Notes: a model not told the origin generated them from the letters alone. Positions 7,762-16,336 are shown, counted from the stretch's first letter. The stretch: 64,000 nt of DNA from Neoaliturus tenellus (GCA_030545055.2 CM061537.1:77703290-77767289); one strand, 5' to 3'. Translations and numbers: made by a program.

Positions 7762-7781
7762 CATCTTACAAATGTAAGATG
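7762..7781 (-). other. gene-end hairpin (8-bp stem)
   Basis: CATCTTAC-AAAT-GTAAGATG, followed on the 3' side of the - strand by TTTTTT. Counterpart of 2300-2319. Confidence 0.78.
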
Positions 7782-7799
7782 TTTTTTTTTTTTTTTTAT

Positions 7800-8063
7800 T
7801 TATGATGCTGGCTTGTCCTTTTCTTCTTCTTCTTCTTCTTTAGGTTCTTTCTTAATATTCTGTTCCTGTTCCTGCTTGTTCGCTCTAGCCATGGCGATGA
7901 GTTCTTCAGTGGATAGCGGGTGCACTTCTGGAAACTTCAGGATCAGTTTTGGTTGGAACCCTTCTCTAGTCAATACACTGAGATCGGCGCTCATCTCTTC
8001 TACGGTTCTATAGTCCTTTCCGTAGATCTTCCCATTGAATTCAATCATCATTCGGTATAACAT
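7800..8063 (-). CDS. small beta-alpha-beta-like protein 2 (copy B)
   Basis: 87 residues. MLYRMMIEFNGKIYGK, helix TVEEMSADLSVLTREG, strand PKLILKFPEVHPL, then Lys/Glu-rich tail. Orthologue of 2047-2292; the tail differs most. A TATA-like CTATAAAACG lies at about 8131-8140. Function unknown. Confidence 0.75.
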   Translation of the reverse strand: MLYRMMIEFNGKIYGKDYRTVEEMSADLSVLTREGFQPKLILKFPEVHPLSTEELIAMARANKQEQEQNIKKEPKEEEEEEKDKPAS

Positions 8064-8183
8064 GGCGGCAGTGGTTGTTATCGCTGCGACCGTAGGAGAG
8101 CAAATGATGATTCTGTTGGAGTTGATCCCTCGTTTTATAGCGAAATTTTACAGCGAACCCTTGTTGCCGTCATGCTTTGTCAT

Positions 8184-8438
8184 TTAGTAGTATTTGTGGA
8201 ATTTGACATTGGTTTGAGTAGATGGAGCGGATGTTGTCGCCGCCTGTGTGGGAAAGAACAATTCTTCATCGCAGAAGTTCTGTTTGGAGAACATCCTCTT
8301 GTTTGTTACATAGGTGTCAACGTTCAAGTGATAACCACCGGCAAGAAGCACTCGCAATTCATTAGTGAAATTGTCGAGCTGTTCAAAAGTTGTAATAGTG
8401 GAGGTATCGTATGATGCACACTTGATCTTGAGAGACAT
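8184..8438 (-). CDS. small beta-alpha-beta-like protein 1 (copy B)
   Basis: 84 residues, MSLKIKCASYD, helix TFEQLDNFTNELRVLLAGG, strand HLNVDTYV, Thr/Ala/Pro-rich tail ending KFHKYY. Orthologue of 1687-1938. Promoter at 8513-8547 with AGGTCAAGGTCA and a TATATAAATGG box. Function unknown. Confidence 0.75.
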   Translation of the reverse strand: MSLKIKCASYDTSTITTFEQLDNFTNELRVLLAGGYHLNVDTYVTNKRMFSKQNFCDEELFFPTQAATTSAPSTQTNVKFHKYY

Positions 8439-8512
8439 TGTGCTATCACCAACGGAGATGTGTACAGCACTGAAGGTAGTCGTAGACTGAGCGAATTCTT
8501 ACGGACATTGCT

Positions 8513-8547
8513 CCATTTATATAGTTTTTGAAACTAGGTCAAGGTCA
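8513..8547 (-). promoter_or_regulatory. promoter: AGGTCAAGGTCA plus TATA
   Basis: AGGTCAAGGTCA at 8536-8547 (two directly repeated AGGTCA half-sites with no spacer) and CTATATAAATGG at 8513-8524. Confidence 0.7.
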
Positions 8548-8570
8548 CCCGAAATTGTTTTTTATATAAG

Positions 8571-8612
8571 GCAGCATACCGATATGTGTACAAACACATA
8601 CCGATATGCTGC
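8571..8612 (-). other. gene-end hairpin (19-bp stem with G-U pairs on - strand)
   Basis: Arms 8571-8589 and 8594-8612. The two non-Watson-Crick positions are C-A/A-C on the + strand but G-U wobbles in RNA from the - strand, the coding strand of the gene it follows. Compared with 1501-1540, one A-U pair is replaced by G-C. Confidence 0.82.
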
Positions 8613-8706
8613 TTTATATGTGTTTTTTTTTATTTTATTTTTTATTGTTATTCATTTATTTAGAAATATTTTACAAAAGTTTACAAGAACAATATGAAAT
8701 TACAGA

Positions 8707-9069
8707 TTAACTGTTGGCGTTAGGCATGACGTGAAGCGTGAGCTCTGTAGAATTACTTCCGCTCGGACCGTGGGAAACCAAGTAGAGAGCTCCGGGATGG
8801 ATGAGCCGTAGATCTTCGTTCTGCAGAAGTTGGACGAAGCGTTTGGGAAGAAAGATTTGAAACTTCGGTTCATCACCAGGCGAGTAGGGCGCTTCACTCA
8901 GCGTGCAGTTGATGGCGTCTCCGACAGTTGTTTCCATCTTCTTGATGGTGTGGATGATGTAATGCTTTTCTTCCTTCAATTCCGAACATCTTTTAGTGGG
9001 TAGGATTGTGGACTTGGAATGTTTGTTGAACTGATCGACAAGCGATTGTAAAAATGTTTGCGTTGCCAT
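8707..9069 (-). CDS. small conserved Polinton protein, possible ssDNA-binding/OB-like (copy B)
   Basis: 120 residues, FLQSLVDQFNKHSKSTILPT at the N-terminus, then KHYIIHTIKKMET and FQIFLPKRFVQLLQNEDLRL. Orthologue of 1053-1412. The pattern of short beta strands around FLPKR recurs in many insect Polinton-like proteins as I recall them, but I cannot name a family with certainty. It sits directly downstream of the exonuclease-like gene (33 bases apart), which fits a replication-associated pair. Confidence 0.75.
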   Translation of the reverse strand: MATQTFLQSLVDQFNKHSKSTILPTKRCSELKEEKHYIIHTIKKMETTVGDAINCTLSEAPYSPGDEPKFQIFLPKRFVQLLQNEDLRLIHPGALYLVSHGPSGSNSTELTLHVMPNANS

Positions 9070-9102
9070 TTTTTACTTCTTCTTTTTTCGTTGATAATAT
9101 TC

Positions 9103-9720
9103 TTAGTCTTGCGAATCTGCGTGTGAGGTGTTGACTGCTCGGTGGCTAGAGTAATACTCATGCCCGGTCATGGTTGTCCCCTCGCTTTTATACCCTTCCC
9201 ATCCCCCACCACTCTGTTGGAGATACGCGTTCAAGCGATAAGCGTTCTTCAAGGCGCATTGCGATTGACGATGTTTAAAGTTTTTCGATGAAATACAAAT
9301 GTTGCCGAAATGACATTGGAAATCCCTGTCCACCTGGACATTTAACACTTCGTGGTTTGTAAACTTCTGTATCCAACTGGCTTTTTCCACTCCTTTTGTG
9401 TAAATAATTTTAAATTCTTTACAGTAATGATTCATGATTTGCGGCATCATACTGTAGTGTACAAAACCTTCATCCCATCTCAAGTTGTGAAAGTATTTCA
9501 TCAACCACTTGTTCGTTACTCTCGCTTTGGTAGTTAATCTGTTAAACGGTAGTGGCGGTTGGAATAAATAGTGATAAACTACAGATGTGTTCATATCTAA
9601 AACTACTAACTCTTTTATGATAAAACTTCCGTCGTTACCGCGGAACGCTTGGAATTCAATTATACCTCGTCTCACTTCCATTACTTCCGATTTGTTAGAA
9701 AACGAAACTCGTTTGTTCAT
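9103..9720 (-). CDS. Polinton conserved protein, exonuclease-like fold suspected (copy B)
   Basis: 205 residues from MNKRVSF; the frame extends 14 codons upstream over the TATA region (CGGGTATAAAAGAGCG at 9763-9778), so the internal Met is used, matching copy A. Blocks GIIEFQAFRGNDG, FIIKELVVLDMNT, TNKWLMKYFHNLRWDEGF and HRQSQCALKNAYRL are shared with 408-1040. A degenerate DEDD-nuclease fold is possible; the key acidic pair is not evident. Function unproven. Confidence 0.75.
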   Translation of the reverse strand: MNKRVSFSNKSEVMEVRRGIIEFQAFRGNDGSFIIKELVVLDMNTSVVYHYLFQPPLPFNRLTTKARVTNKWLMKYFHNLRWDEGFVHYSMMPQIMNHYCKEFKIIYTKGVEKASWIQKFTNHEVLNVQVDRDFQCHFGNICISSKNFKHRQSQCALKNAYRLNAYLQQSGGGWEGYKSEGTTMTGHEYYSSHRAVNTSHADSQD

Positions 9721-9791
9721 GACGAAGGTTGGTAAACGACTGTTTGCAAAACCGCGGTGCACGCTCTTTTATACCCGAGGGTCTACACTTA

Positions 9792-10610
9792 TCAATTATT
9801 GAATGAGCCTTCTTCGTTCACCTCTTGGGCTTGCTCATCTATACTGTAGTTAGTCTGATAGTTGTGCAACTGTCTCCACATGTCAACTTCATGAGGTATC
9901 CTATTGAAGATGGACGTATCTACGGGACCGTACAGAATCGGCACATACGGTTGCCTATCCAATGTATCGGTTAGATACTCTTTTATAATTGCACTTGAAA
10001 ATATTAGCTGTTTTAGATATCTTGTGACAGGACCGGTAGCACAACTTAGACTGTAGAATTCATCTTTTGTCAGGTGTATCTTCATCTCATGCTTGGTTAA
10101 ATCTCGAAAGCGGACGATTTGTCCACCTCGATGTTTCACTATATCGATTTCGATATTGGATTCCAGCAGACTTAATTTTGTCCTTCTTCCAAATGTGTTG
10201 TTACTCAAATAACATTCCAAAAGATGTAGATGTTTTCTAAACGATTCCCAGGAAATTTCAGTGAAGGCCACCATTTTAGATCCGTGATTTAAAATAACAG
10301 TTGGCGAATAATCCAATGATTTTATAACTCCGGCGGACACGCTCTTTGTCATACAAGAAGAGATGGGATAGTAGATCCTGAGAAATACTTCTGTCAAAAT
10401 ATTGGTGGAGATGGTGTCATCGATCTTTCTTCTTTTTACTCCTTTTTCAACTTCCTCTTCTTTTTTCTTATGTTTAAACTTGAGGAACTCGTCCATTTCT
10501 TGTTCGACTTGTTTTTCTATATCCAAACTATTGTCACCCATGGGAGGAGTAGTTTCTTCTTCGTTAGTATTTGCAGTAGGAGAGCTCATCTTGCGGACGA
10601 TGCTTCCCAT
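9792..10610 (-). CDS. PC4-like putative DNA-binding protein (copy B)
   Basis: 272 residues. Residues 1-70 are acidic then Lys-rich with a bipartite basic stretch (HKKKEEEVEKGVKRRK) that could be a nuclear localisation signal. The rest holds two similar beta-rich units: SPTVILNHGSKMVAFTEIS followed by a helix, and IEIDIVKHRGGQIVRFRDLT followed by KIHLTKDEFYSLS, the strand-strand-helix layout of PC4/p15 coactivator ssDNA-binding domains. The assignment is by pattern only. A TTATAAAAGG box is at 10652-10661. Likely acts in the nucleus on replication or transcription. Confidence 0.7.
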   Translation of the reverse strand: MGSIVRKMSSPTANTNEEETTPPMGDNSLDIEKQVEQEMDEFLKFKHKKKEEEVEKGVKRRKIDDTISTNILTEVFLRIYYPISSCMTKSVSAGVIKSLDYSPTVILNHGSKMVAFTEISWESFRKHLHLLECYLSNNTFGRRTKLSLLESNIEIDIVKHRGGQIVRFRDLTKHEMKIHLTKDEFYSLSCATGPVTRYLKQLIFSSAIIKEYLTDTLDRQPYVPILYGPVDTSIFNRIPHEVDMWRQLHNYQTNYSIDEQAQEVNEEGSFNN

Positions 10611-10699
10611 ACGACGGTCAGAAATATAATGAGATTTTCATTCTCTTTCCCCCCTTTTATAACATTTGCGTCGACCGCAAAAAAAAAAAAACAGTTTTT

Positions 10700-11926
10700 T
10701 TACAACACATTTTTAACAATTCCTGTTAATGGAGTGTAAGTCACTATCTTGTCATGTATAATTAAACAGTATGCCGAAGTTCCGTCCGGTATTGCTTCTT
10801 CAAACTCCATTTCGATTTTTATATCCACACTGGACGATTTCACGGATTCGTTTTGTTTTGAACAATCGATAACGACTATTGGGGCTTTGGAGAAAAACTG
10901 TTCCGGCGATAATAGCGGTGTATTTGTCTTCCCGTAATATGACGATTGAAACCTCGCATACATATCGTACAAGATTGAATAGCGTTTTTTACTAAACATG
11001 ACATTTAGATTGTCATAAGGAAAGAATTGAGAGTTTAGAAAAACTTTACAATTCTTTATTTTGCAATGGTCAAATTGACCGGCGTGCGAAGTTATAACAT
11101 CTTTTCGTTTAGTCTGGAAACCGAGTATTACGTACCGTGCCCGTTCTAGATAAGTGGACGTCTTGACAGTCCATGTTTGACGCTCTGTTTGAGGTAGTGT
11201 GGGATATTCATGGAATTCCCAACTTCTAAACGGCATGACGATATCACGGTCAGATTTCAACTTTCTCAACAATACGATTCTGTGTTCATCGGCTAATCTG
11301 ACATGCGGTACTCTCCACACGACTTTATCCAACTGTAGCTGCCATTCCAGTTTGGCTTCCGTAGTTCCAGGGTCTGCAAGTATCAAGTCCTTGTTAGTTG
11401 AAGATCTGAGTAATACCAATTCTTGTTTGACATTTATTATTATCCGTCTGTAATCTTCAGCGAATCCCAAAAGCAAACGTAAAGGGACATGAAAGTCAAA
11501 ATGACCATTGGAATCCGGTGTTATAGTGTCTTTATCGGGAGCAACCCATCCGGCGGTGACTATTGAATTTTTCTCATGCGGTGTTAATGATGTTAATCCT
11601 TTCAGCGTCGTTGTTAGACCGACCTTTTTTGTCGAATCAACCGTCACTCCTGATATTTCATATCTTATTTCATCAAAAAGATATGCCATCGGGTTATTTA
11701 TAAAAAGAACCGTTGAAGCGGTTTTTCCATCCAATTTTAATACCCGTCCTTCGATGTACAAGTAACTTTCACACGGTAACGTGTAAATGTCCTGTTGTTG
11801 AATGGGGATCCTTATTTCATCGTTATTGTTTAATTTTGATGAAGTGTAAGGGTTGTGCGTGTGATATTCCTTCTCCCATAGTGTTTCGTCGAACGTCGGC
11901 CCTTGAGATATATCCAGGATATCCAT
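10700..11926 (-). CDS. hexon: hexon, double-jelly-roll major capsid protein
   Basis: 408 residues. The opening MDILDISQGP, then NDEIRIPIQQQDIYTLPCES and YLYIEGRV, is the standard start of Polinton/adintovirus hexons, and length fits. The body is beta-rich throughout and includes TWTVKTSTYLERARYVILGF and FLNSQFFPYDNLNVMF. Trimers of this protein would form the icosahedral shell. The 5' end overlaps the 74-residue gene by 104 bases in another frame, part of a very compact late block. No break. Confidence 0.92.
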   Translation of the reverse strand: MDILDISQGPTFDETLWEKEYHTHNPYTSSKLNNNDEIRIPIQQQDIYTLPCESYLYIEGRVLKLDGKTASTVLFINNPMAYLFDEIRYEISGVTVDSTKKVGLTTTLKGLTSLTPHEKNSIVTAGWVAPDKDTITPDSNGHFDFHVPLRLLLGFAEDYRRIIINVKQELVLLRSSTNKDLILADPGTTEAKLEWQLQLDKVVWRVPHVRLADEHRIVLLRKLKSDRDIVMPFRSWEFHEYPTLPQTERQTWTVKTSTYLERARYVILGFQTKRKDVITSHAGQFDHCKIKNCKVFLNSQFFPYDNLNVMFSKKRYSILYDMYARFQSSYYGKTNTPLLSPEQFFSKAPIVVIDCSKQNESVKSSSVDIKIEMEFEEAIPDGTSAYCLIIHDKIVTYTPLTGIVKNVL

Positions 11927-12047
11927 CGTTGGTAAGTCTTAGTCCGATCTTTTGCAGGAAACGAATGTTGTCCGGGGTTAACTCGTCCAATGTTGAAGAG
12001 CTACTGAGGTCTCGGCTCTTCCGTTGCGGTTTAAATGTCAATCCCAT
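11823..12047 (-). CDS. 74-residue conserved virion-block protein
   Basis: Opens MGLTFKPQRKS and has LTPDNIRFLQKIGLRL, a short motif I recall in small proteins encoded beside the hexon in other Polintons. It begins 8 bases after the penton gene and its last 104 bases overlap the hexon start in a different frame. Function unknown; the conserved place in the capsid cluster suggests a minor virion component. Confidence 0.65.
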   Translation of the reverse strand: MGLTFKPQRKSRDLSSSSTLDELTPDNIRFLQKIGLRLTNDGYPGYISRADVRRNTMGEGISHAQPLHFIKIKQ

Positions 12048-12054
12048 GTTGAAC

Positions 12055-12780
12055 TTATGACACCGCTTTTATGTGTAACCGTATTGTAATGGTTTCTCCT
12101 CTAAAGTCAACACTGTTACCGTCCTGATCCGATATGTTCAGTACGATGTCCGAAATGAAACTGGTGTTCAATGGTAGGTATATCAGGTTTTGTGGTTTCT
12201 CAACTATTTTAAAACCGGGAGCCACTGTTGGATAAAATGTATGTAAAATATGTTGGTTTACCCCGTCTCTATACGATCCGTGTATGATATTGCATGTTAT
12301 ATCAATACTATTAACCTTTAATATTGTTACTGTGGTATCACCTGTATGAGTAGGTCCGGGATCTAAGATTTTTCTTTTCTTATCTGAAAATCCCAGTAAA
12401 CTACCGATTGAATTTTCTAAACTTAAATCTATATAATACTTTGAAGTGATTTCCGCTTTTAAAGTATTGTTATTTCCTTTTATACTGATATTTTCTTCTC
12501 CTAGCTGCTTCTGTAATACTTGGTTTATATCGTCTATTTCATACGATCCGGTAGATAAAGTTATTACCTTCAATTGCGAATAATTTCCTTTTTCATCTTT
12601 ACTCTCGTAATAATGTAGTAAATTGTTTTTTCCCTCCGTGACGTTGGGAATTGAATTGTACGTAGTAAAATCCAATAGTGCAGCTTCCCACAGTCTATCC
12701 TTGGATAAACGTAGTGCCGGGAAAAGAGTGCTTTTCAGTGTGGATGAATTTCCACTCAGTGACACTGTATACGATGACAT
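12055..12780 (-). CDS. penton: penton, single-jelly-roll minor capsid protein
   Basis: 241 residues. LWEAALLDFTTYNSIPNVTEG near the N-terminus, a central INQVLQKQL helix and the C-terminal FISDIVLNISDQDG and ITIRLHIKAVS strands match the layout of Polinton minor capsid proteins, which make the five-fold vertices. Its ATG lies one base after the stop of the protease gene (TGAGATG), suggesting coupled translation or overlapping transcription signals. Intact. Confidence 0.88.
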   Translation of the reverse strand: MSSYTVSLSGNSSTLKSTLFPALRLSKDRLWEAALLDFTTYNSIPNVTEGKNNLLHYYESKDEKGNYSQLKVITLSTGSYEIDDINQVLQKQLGEENISIKGNNNTLKAEITSKYYIDLSLENSIGSLLGFSDKKRKILDPGPTHTGDTTVTILKVNSIDITCNIIHGSYRDGVNQHILHTFYPTVAPGFKIVEKPQNLIYLPLNTSFISDIVLNISDQDGNSVDFRGETITIRLHIKAVS

Positions 12781-12781
12781 C

Positions 12782-13225
12782 TCAAAGTTGACTGACGCTT
12801 TTCGCTAAAAACTCCAAACATAAATGTCCACATATTTCTGTATTGTTGGGTTGTTCTCTTTTGTAATTGTAAAATATATTTTCGGAGTTCCGAAAATAGT
12901 GTTGAAGTTCTTTCGGCGGTGGTAGATTGCCAAAACTGTCAAAGTAGTAAACGTTCTGTCCGAGTTTTTTATAGCATACCCAATGAGTTCCTGGACCATG
13001 AGTGGAATCCAAATTTACTATTCCAGTTTCATTTTTCCATATTTCATTTGGTAATGCGTCTTTCATAAAAACTCCTCTAAAAAATGGTATTCTTAAACAT
13101 TTCACATAATTTGATAATTGATAATTTGTCAAGGCTTTGTTTGGAATTATCAATTGATTGTTCTTATTTAGTATACACGGTACGGTCTTAGGTATAGACC
13201 TGCTCCGTTTTTTACCATCGACCAA
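12782..13225 (-). CDS. PRO: adenain-like maturation cysteine protease, start unclear
   Basis: Catalytic layout of adenovirus-type proteases is complete: His in GTHWVCY (residue 81 counted from 13225), Asp in YYFDSFGN (96), Gln in KREQPN (125), Cys in ICGHLCLEF (132). It would cleave capsid precursors. The conserved part starts near LTNYQL (codon TTG at 13130-13132), yet the first in-frame ATG is residue 54, inside the fold (RGVFMKD). The 5' part overlaps the phospholipase gene by 58 bases. Start by a near-cognate codon, by frameshift from the upstream gene or by splicing are all possible. Confidence 0.85.
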   Translation of the reverse strand: MVDGKKRSRSIPKTVPCILNKNNQLIIPNKALTNYQLSNYVKCLRIPFFRGVFMKDALPNEIWKNETGIVNLDSTHGPGTHWVCYKKLGQNVYYFDSFGNLPPPKELQHYFRNSENIFYNYKREQPNNTEICGHLCLEFLAKSVSQL

Positions 13226-13752
13226 ACGGAAGTTTTCTTCGCCTTTGCTTTACGAGTCCTACGACGTCTTTTCTTAATGTTTCCACCTCTTTTGGGAGCT
13301 CTTCTCTTTGCAGGCCGTCCTCTACGAAGTTTCCCGCCACCAAATTTTGTTTTACCCTTCATGGCTGTAGTAACTCCCCAAGCGGCTGCTTTTTCTGCAA
13401 TACTTGCGTCACTTGATTTCACTCTTTGCCAAGCTTTTTCCGCTAACACTCTATCCGCTATCGATCTATTCGTTGAATCTGCAAACTTGGAATACGCTAT
13501 ATCGTGTTCTTTGCAGGCTTGATCCAATTTATTAATTCCAGGATCCCCTCTTGCTAAACGTTTTGCCAACTTAGTTCCGGGTCCACAATATTGATAACCT
13601 CCGGGCAGATGAAATTCGTATGGTAGAGCGTCTATCGCTCGATTTAGAACAGCACCAACAGGAATCCGTCTGAGCAGGGATAACGCGGCTGATGTTATAC
13701 CACGTCCTTTCTTGACGCTGTCTTGACGACGACTGAGCGGTGCGGTCTTCAT
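13168..13752 (-). CDS. PLA2: phospholipase A2-like domain fused to basic core-type tail
   Basis: 194 residues. Residues 55-60 YCGPGT are the calcium-loop type motif and 83-84 are the His-Asp pair in ACKEHDIAY, as in secreted and parvovirus VP1 phospholipases A2. Residues about 137-175 are almost solid Arg/Lys/Gly (KRRAPKRGGNIKKRRRRTRK), resembling adenovirus core proteins. The enzyme part would help endosome escape; the tail would bind DNA. TATA box CTATATAAG at about 13762-13770, only 10-20 bases before the ATG at 13752. Intact. Confidence 0.85.
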   Translation of the reverse strand: MKTAPLSRRQDSVKKGRGITSAALSLLRRIPVGAVLNRAIDALPYEFHLPGGYQYCGPGTKLAKRLARGDPGINKLDQACKEHDIAYSKFADSTNRSIADRVLAEKAWQRVKSSDASIAEKAAAWGVTTAMKGKTKFGGGKLRRGRPAKRRAPKRGGNIKKRRRRTRKAKAKKTSVWSMVKNGAGLYLRPYRVY

Positions 13753-13839
13753 TGTGTCGTCTTATATAGCCGGCGTGTTTACTCTACGAGATGCTTTACA
13801 CGAATGAATAACTCGTGCACAATTTTCATATTTAAATAC

Positions 13840-15165
13840 TTAATTATTCAAATTAATTATATACTGATTTATGATTCTATTTTTAATCCAAGCTTCTCGT
13901 TCATCGGGTTGAATCATCACATGACTCGTTGTACTAGCTATATGATTGTGGGTATCGATAAGTAAATTGCCCACTATTCTTATTAAACAGTCTAAAGTTA
14001 CAGCATCTTTTGGATGTTGGGGATCGTGTAACTGCATAATACGTTTATCATTACACGTGTAAGCAGTCGAATCACTTTTCGACGTTGTTATGACTTGACC
14101 AATAGTAGCAGCATCATTTAAATCTTCTCCTGGTAAAATATTAATTATTTTCTTCATCTTTGCATCATATTTGGTCCCAAAGTGTTTATCCCAAGTTATT
14201 GTTTGTCTTAATGTAACACAATCATCATCTTCATAACCAGGATAAATATCTTTTATTCTTCTATTACGACCATTGTATGTACCTAATGTACCACCACTCG
14301 CAATTAATGTTTGCACCATTAGAGGTACATCTGTATCTTTTATACCAAATCTTCCATTTGTTATTGTTTTATGTCCTGCATCCCATTCATCATTATTTCC
14401 TTGCATTAAATCAAACTTTTCATTTCCATGTATAAATGTATCTCCTCGCTTTAGCACGGCATCTTCATGTTTTACAAAATTTGATGTTCCCCTTTTTAAT
14501 TCTTTAGATAATTGTTCCATAGTAACAGCGTCTTTTGGTTGAGAAGCGAACTTTACATTTGACAACACTTTCCCATGACAATCGATTTCATCACCATCTT
14601 GTAAAATACAGTTGTCCTTGATGTATTTCAGGTTTACAGCATCGCCGTCTTCCTTTGGGTATCCAATGTCATTTATTATAAATTTATAAAAAGAAAATCC
14701 GCGTTGAGTCTTTTCCGGTATTATAGAATGTAAATATTCTTTATTAACTGAATCTTTATTATTTTTTGGATTTGCCACGTTTGTTATCCTATGATTCCCA
14801 GCATCATATGTCTGTCCATCTTTTAAATTATTACCCCACTGCAATTTTAAAGTATTTGAAAGTTCAGATGATAAATACTCTTTATTAATTGCATCAGAAC
14901 TATCAGTTGGTTTACCAACATTAATTATTCTATGCGATTTGATATCGTAAGTATTCTTGTCTAATTTCAATGATGTAGAAGTAGCTTCTTTAACTGTTTT
15001 TAAATTTGCTCCATCAGTATCTTCTTCTGGATCTTTAACTAGTTTTAAACGTTTATTACTTATGTTATAGTCACCTTCAGGAGTTTGTGGTAAACCGCCT
15101 CTTTTTCTGTCTTCTCCGACTTGCACCCCTAACGCGGAGTACCGTCCGAACTTGTCGACACTCAT
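13840..15165 (-). CDS. fibre-like protein of eight to nine phage-tail-type repeats
   Basis: 441 residues made of units of about 35-45 residues with the consensus Y-D-x2-x-HRI-x-NV-x-x-P-x4-DAVNKEYL; examples are SHRIINVGKP, NHRITNVANP, GKVLSNVKFA and DKRIMQLHDP, each followed by a D-A-V/A segment. This repeat is the one seen in bacteriophage tail-fibre and spike proteins, where it forms trimeric beta structures. Probably a receptor-binding vertex fibre. TATA (GGATATAAAAG) at 15196-15206. No break. Confidence 0.72.
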   Translation of the reverse strand: MSVDKFGRYSALGVQVGEDRKRGGLPQTPEGDYNISNKRLKLVKDPEEDTDGANLKTVKEATSTSLKLDKNTYDIKSHRIINVGKPTDSSDAINKEYLSSELSNTLKLQWGNNLKDGQTYDAGNHRITNVANPKNNKDSVNKEYLHSIIPEKTQRGFSFYKFIINDIGYPKEDGDAVNLKYIKDNCILQDGDEIDCHGKVLSNVKFASQPKDAVTMEQLSKELKRGTSNFVKHEDAVLKRGDTFIHGNEKFDLMQGNNDEWDAGHKTITNGRFGIKDTDVPLMVQTLIASGGTLGTYNGRNRRIKDIYPGYEDDDCVTLRQTITWDKHFGTKYDAKMKKIINILPGEDLNDAATIGQVITTSKSDSTAYTCNDKRIMQLHDPQHPKDAVTLDCLIRIVGNLLIDTHNHIASTTSHVMIQPDEREAWIKNRIINQYIINLNN

Positions 15166-15215
15166 GTTAGAACTGATACATTATACGCTTGCAACTCTTT
15201 TATATCCGCGGGCAA

Positions 15216-16289
15216 TTATACGACTATGCCGCGATTCCTAAGTTCATCAACCAGAGCCACCCATTCATTATTTAATCCCGTATGACCGGCTTCCATGGCT
15301 TCATGTAATAGTCTCATCCTGTCAACCAATTTATTGATGTCTCTGTAGTAGATCACATTTGTGTTGTACAGATTTTTCATAAGTCCTTTACCAGATGTTG
15401 AAGTATCTCCTTTACTCTTTTTCCCATGTTGTTCAAGAAGTGATAAATCCATAAGTGATAAAGATTTTCTTTTTAGCGGTTGTTTTAGCGCCGGTGCGGT
15501 ACGCAATGTTGGCAATTTTCGTGGTGGAAATAGCTTTTTAATAACGATGTTATATTTCGTTGCACGTGAACGATTAATCATCGCATCCTTTGAGTAATTC
15601 CTTTTATGAGCGTTGGTATTTTGTAGAATTTCTTTAAAAACATTTAAATCTTTGATTGAATACCTTAGTGGTATGTTTTTAAAAATTAATTCATACAACC
15701 CTTTTGTTCCTTTATATTTATGCTCGCCGATAATGATGTAATCGTCCTGAGTTATTTCAAGCTTTGAATCACCGATTTTCAATTCATTCCCATCAATCCT
15801 TGCTCCGTATACGTGTGATTTGCTTAAATTAGGGTTAGCTTTCATGTCATGTAACATTTTCATTATGTATTTCCTTCCAAGAGGTCCATGTTGTAATATA
15901 TCGCTACTCAATTGAGTTAGATTTGGAATGGATTGTTCTGCTTCAGGTATTGGGTGTTCTTCTTCTTCTTCTTCTTTTTTAATAATCTGTTCTTCTTCTT
16001 CTTCTTTTGTTTCTTCTTGCGAAAATTCACTAGCACTTGTATATGAATCATCGTCGTCTTTTTTTAAAGCTTGTACTTCTTGTTTAGAAACTGGTAGTAA
16101 AACATCTCCTTCATAACGAGGTTTACCAATGGTCTCTGATATCTGTTTTAATGGTTCCGTAATAGGTTTAAATGTAGTCTCCAGAAATTCTTCTCGTTCA
16201 CTTAAACCCATCCTTAATGCGCGATTCTTCATCCTAATAGAATCGCTGAGTGATTTTATTTCTTTCAATAGTTTTTCCTGATTCACCAT
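15216..16289 (-). CDS. 357-residue virion-block protein, function unknown
   Basis: N-terminal helix-forming region (residues 1-60), an acidic Glu run (about 95-120), then a conserved domain with LGRKYIMKMLHDMK, HVYGARIDGNELKIGDSKLE and KYKGTKGLYELIF, and a C-terminal helical part. I recall GTxGLxELIF-type proteins as regular members of Polinton genomes beside the ATPase and capsid genes. Position between ATPase and fibre suggests a structural or assembly role. Confidence 0.75.
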   Translation of the reverse strand: MVNQEKLLKEIKSLSDSIRMKNRALRMGLSEREEFLETTFKPITEPLKQISETIGKPRYEGDVLLPVSKQEVQALKKDDDDSYTSASEFSQEETKEEEEEQIIKKEEEEEEHPIPEAEQSIPNLTQLSSDILQHGPLGRKYIMKMLHDMKANPNLSKSHVYGARIDGNELKIGDSKLEITQDDYIIIGEHKYKGTKGLYELIFKNIPLRYSIKDLNVFKEILQNTNAHKRNYSKDAMINRSRATKYNIVIKKLFPPRKLPTLRTAPALKQPLKRKSLSLMDLSLLEQHGKKSKGDTSTSGKGLMKNLYNTNVIYYRDINKLVDRMRLLHEAMEAGHTGLNNEWVALVDELRNRGIVV

Positions 16290-16336
16290 GTTTACACTGT
16301 GAAGTCTGATTCATTACTAGACGTACCGCCGTTCAA

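Noticed and set aside
14273..14542. 89-codon + strand frame within the fibre gene
   Set aside because: Antisense shadow of the repeat protein, no start signals or family resemblance.
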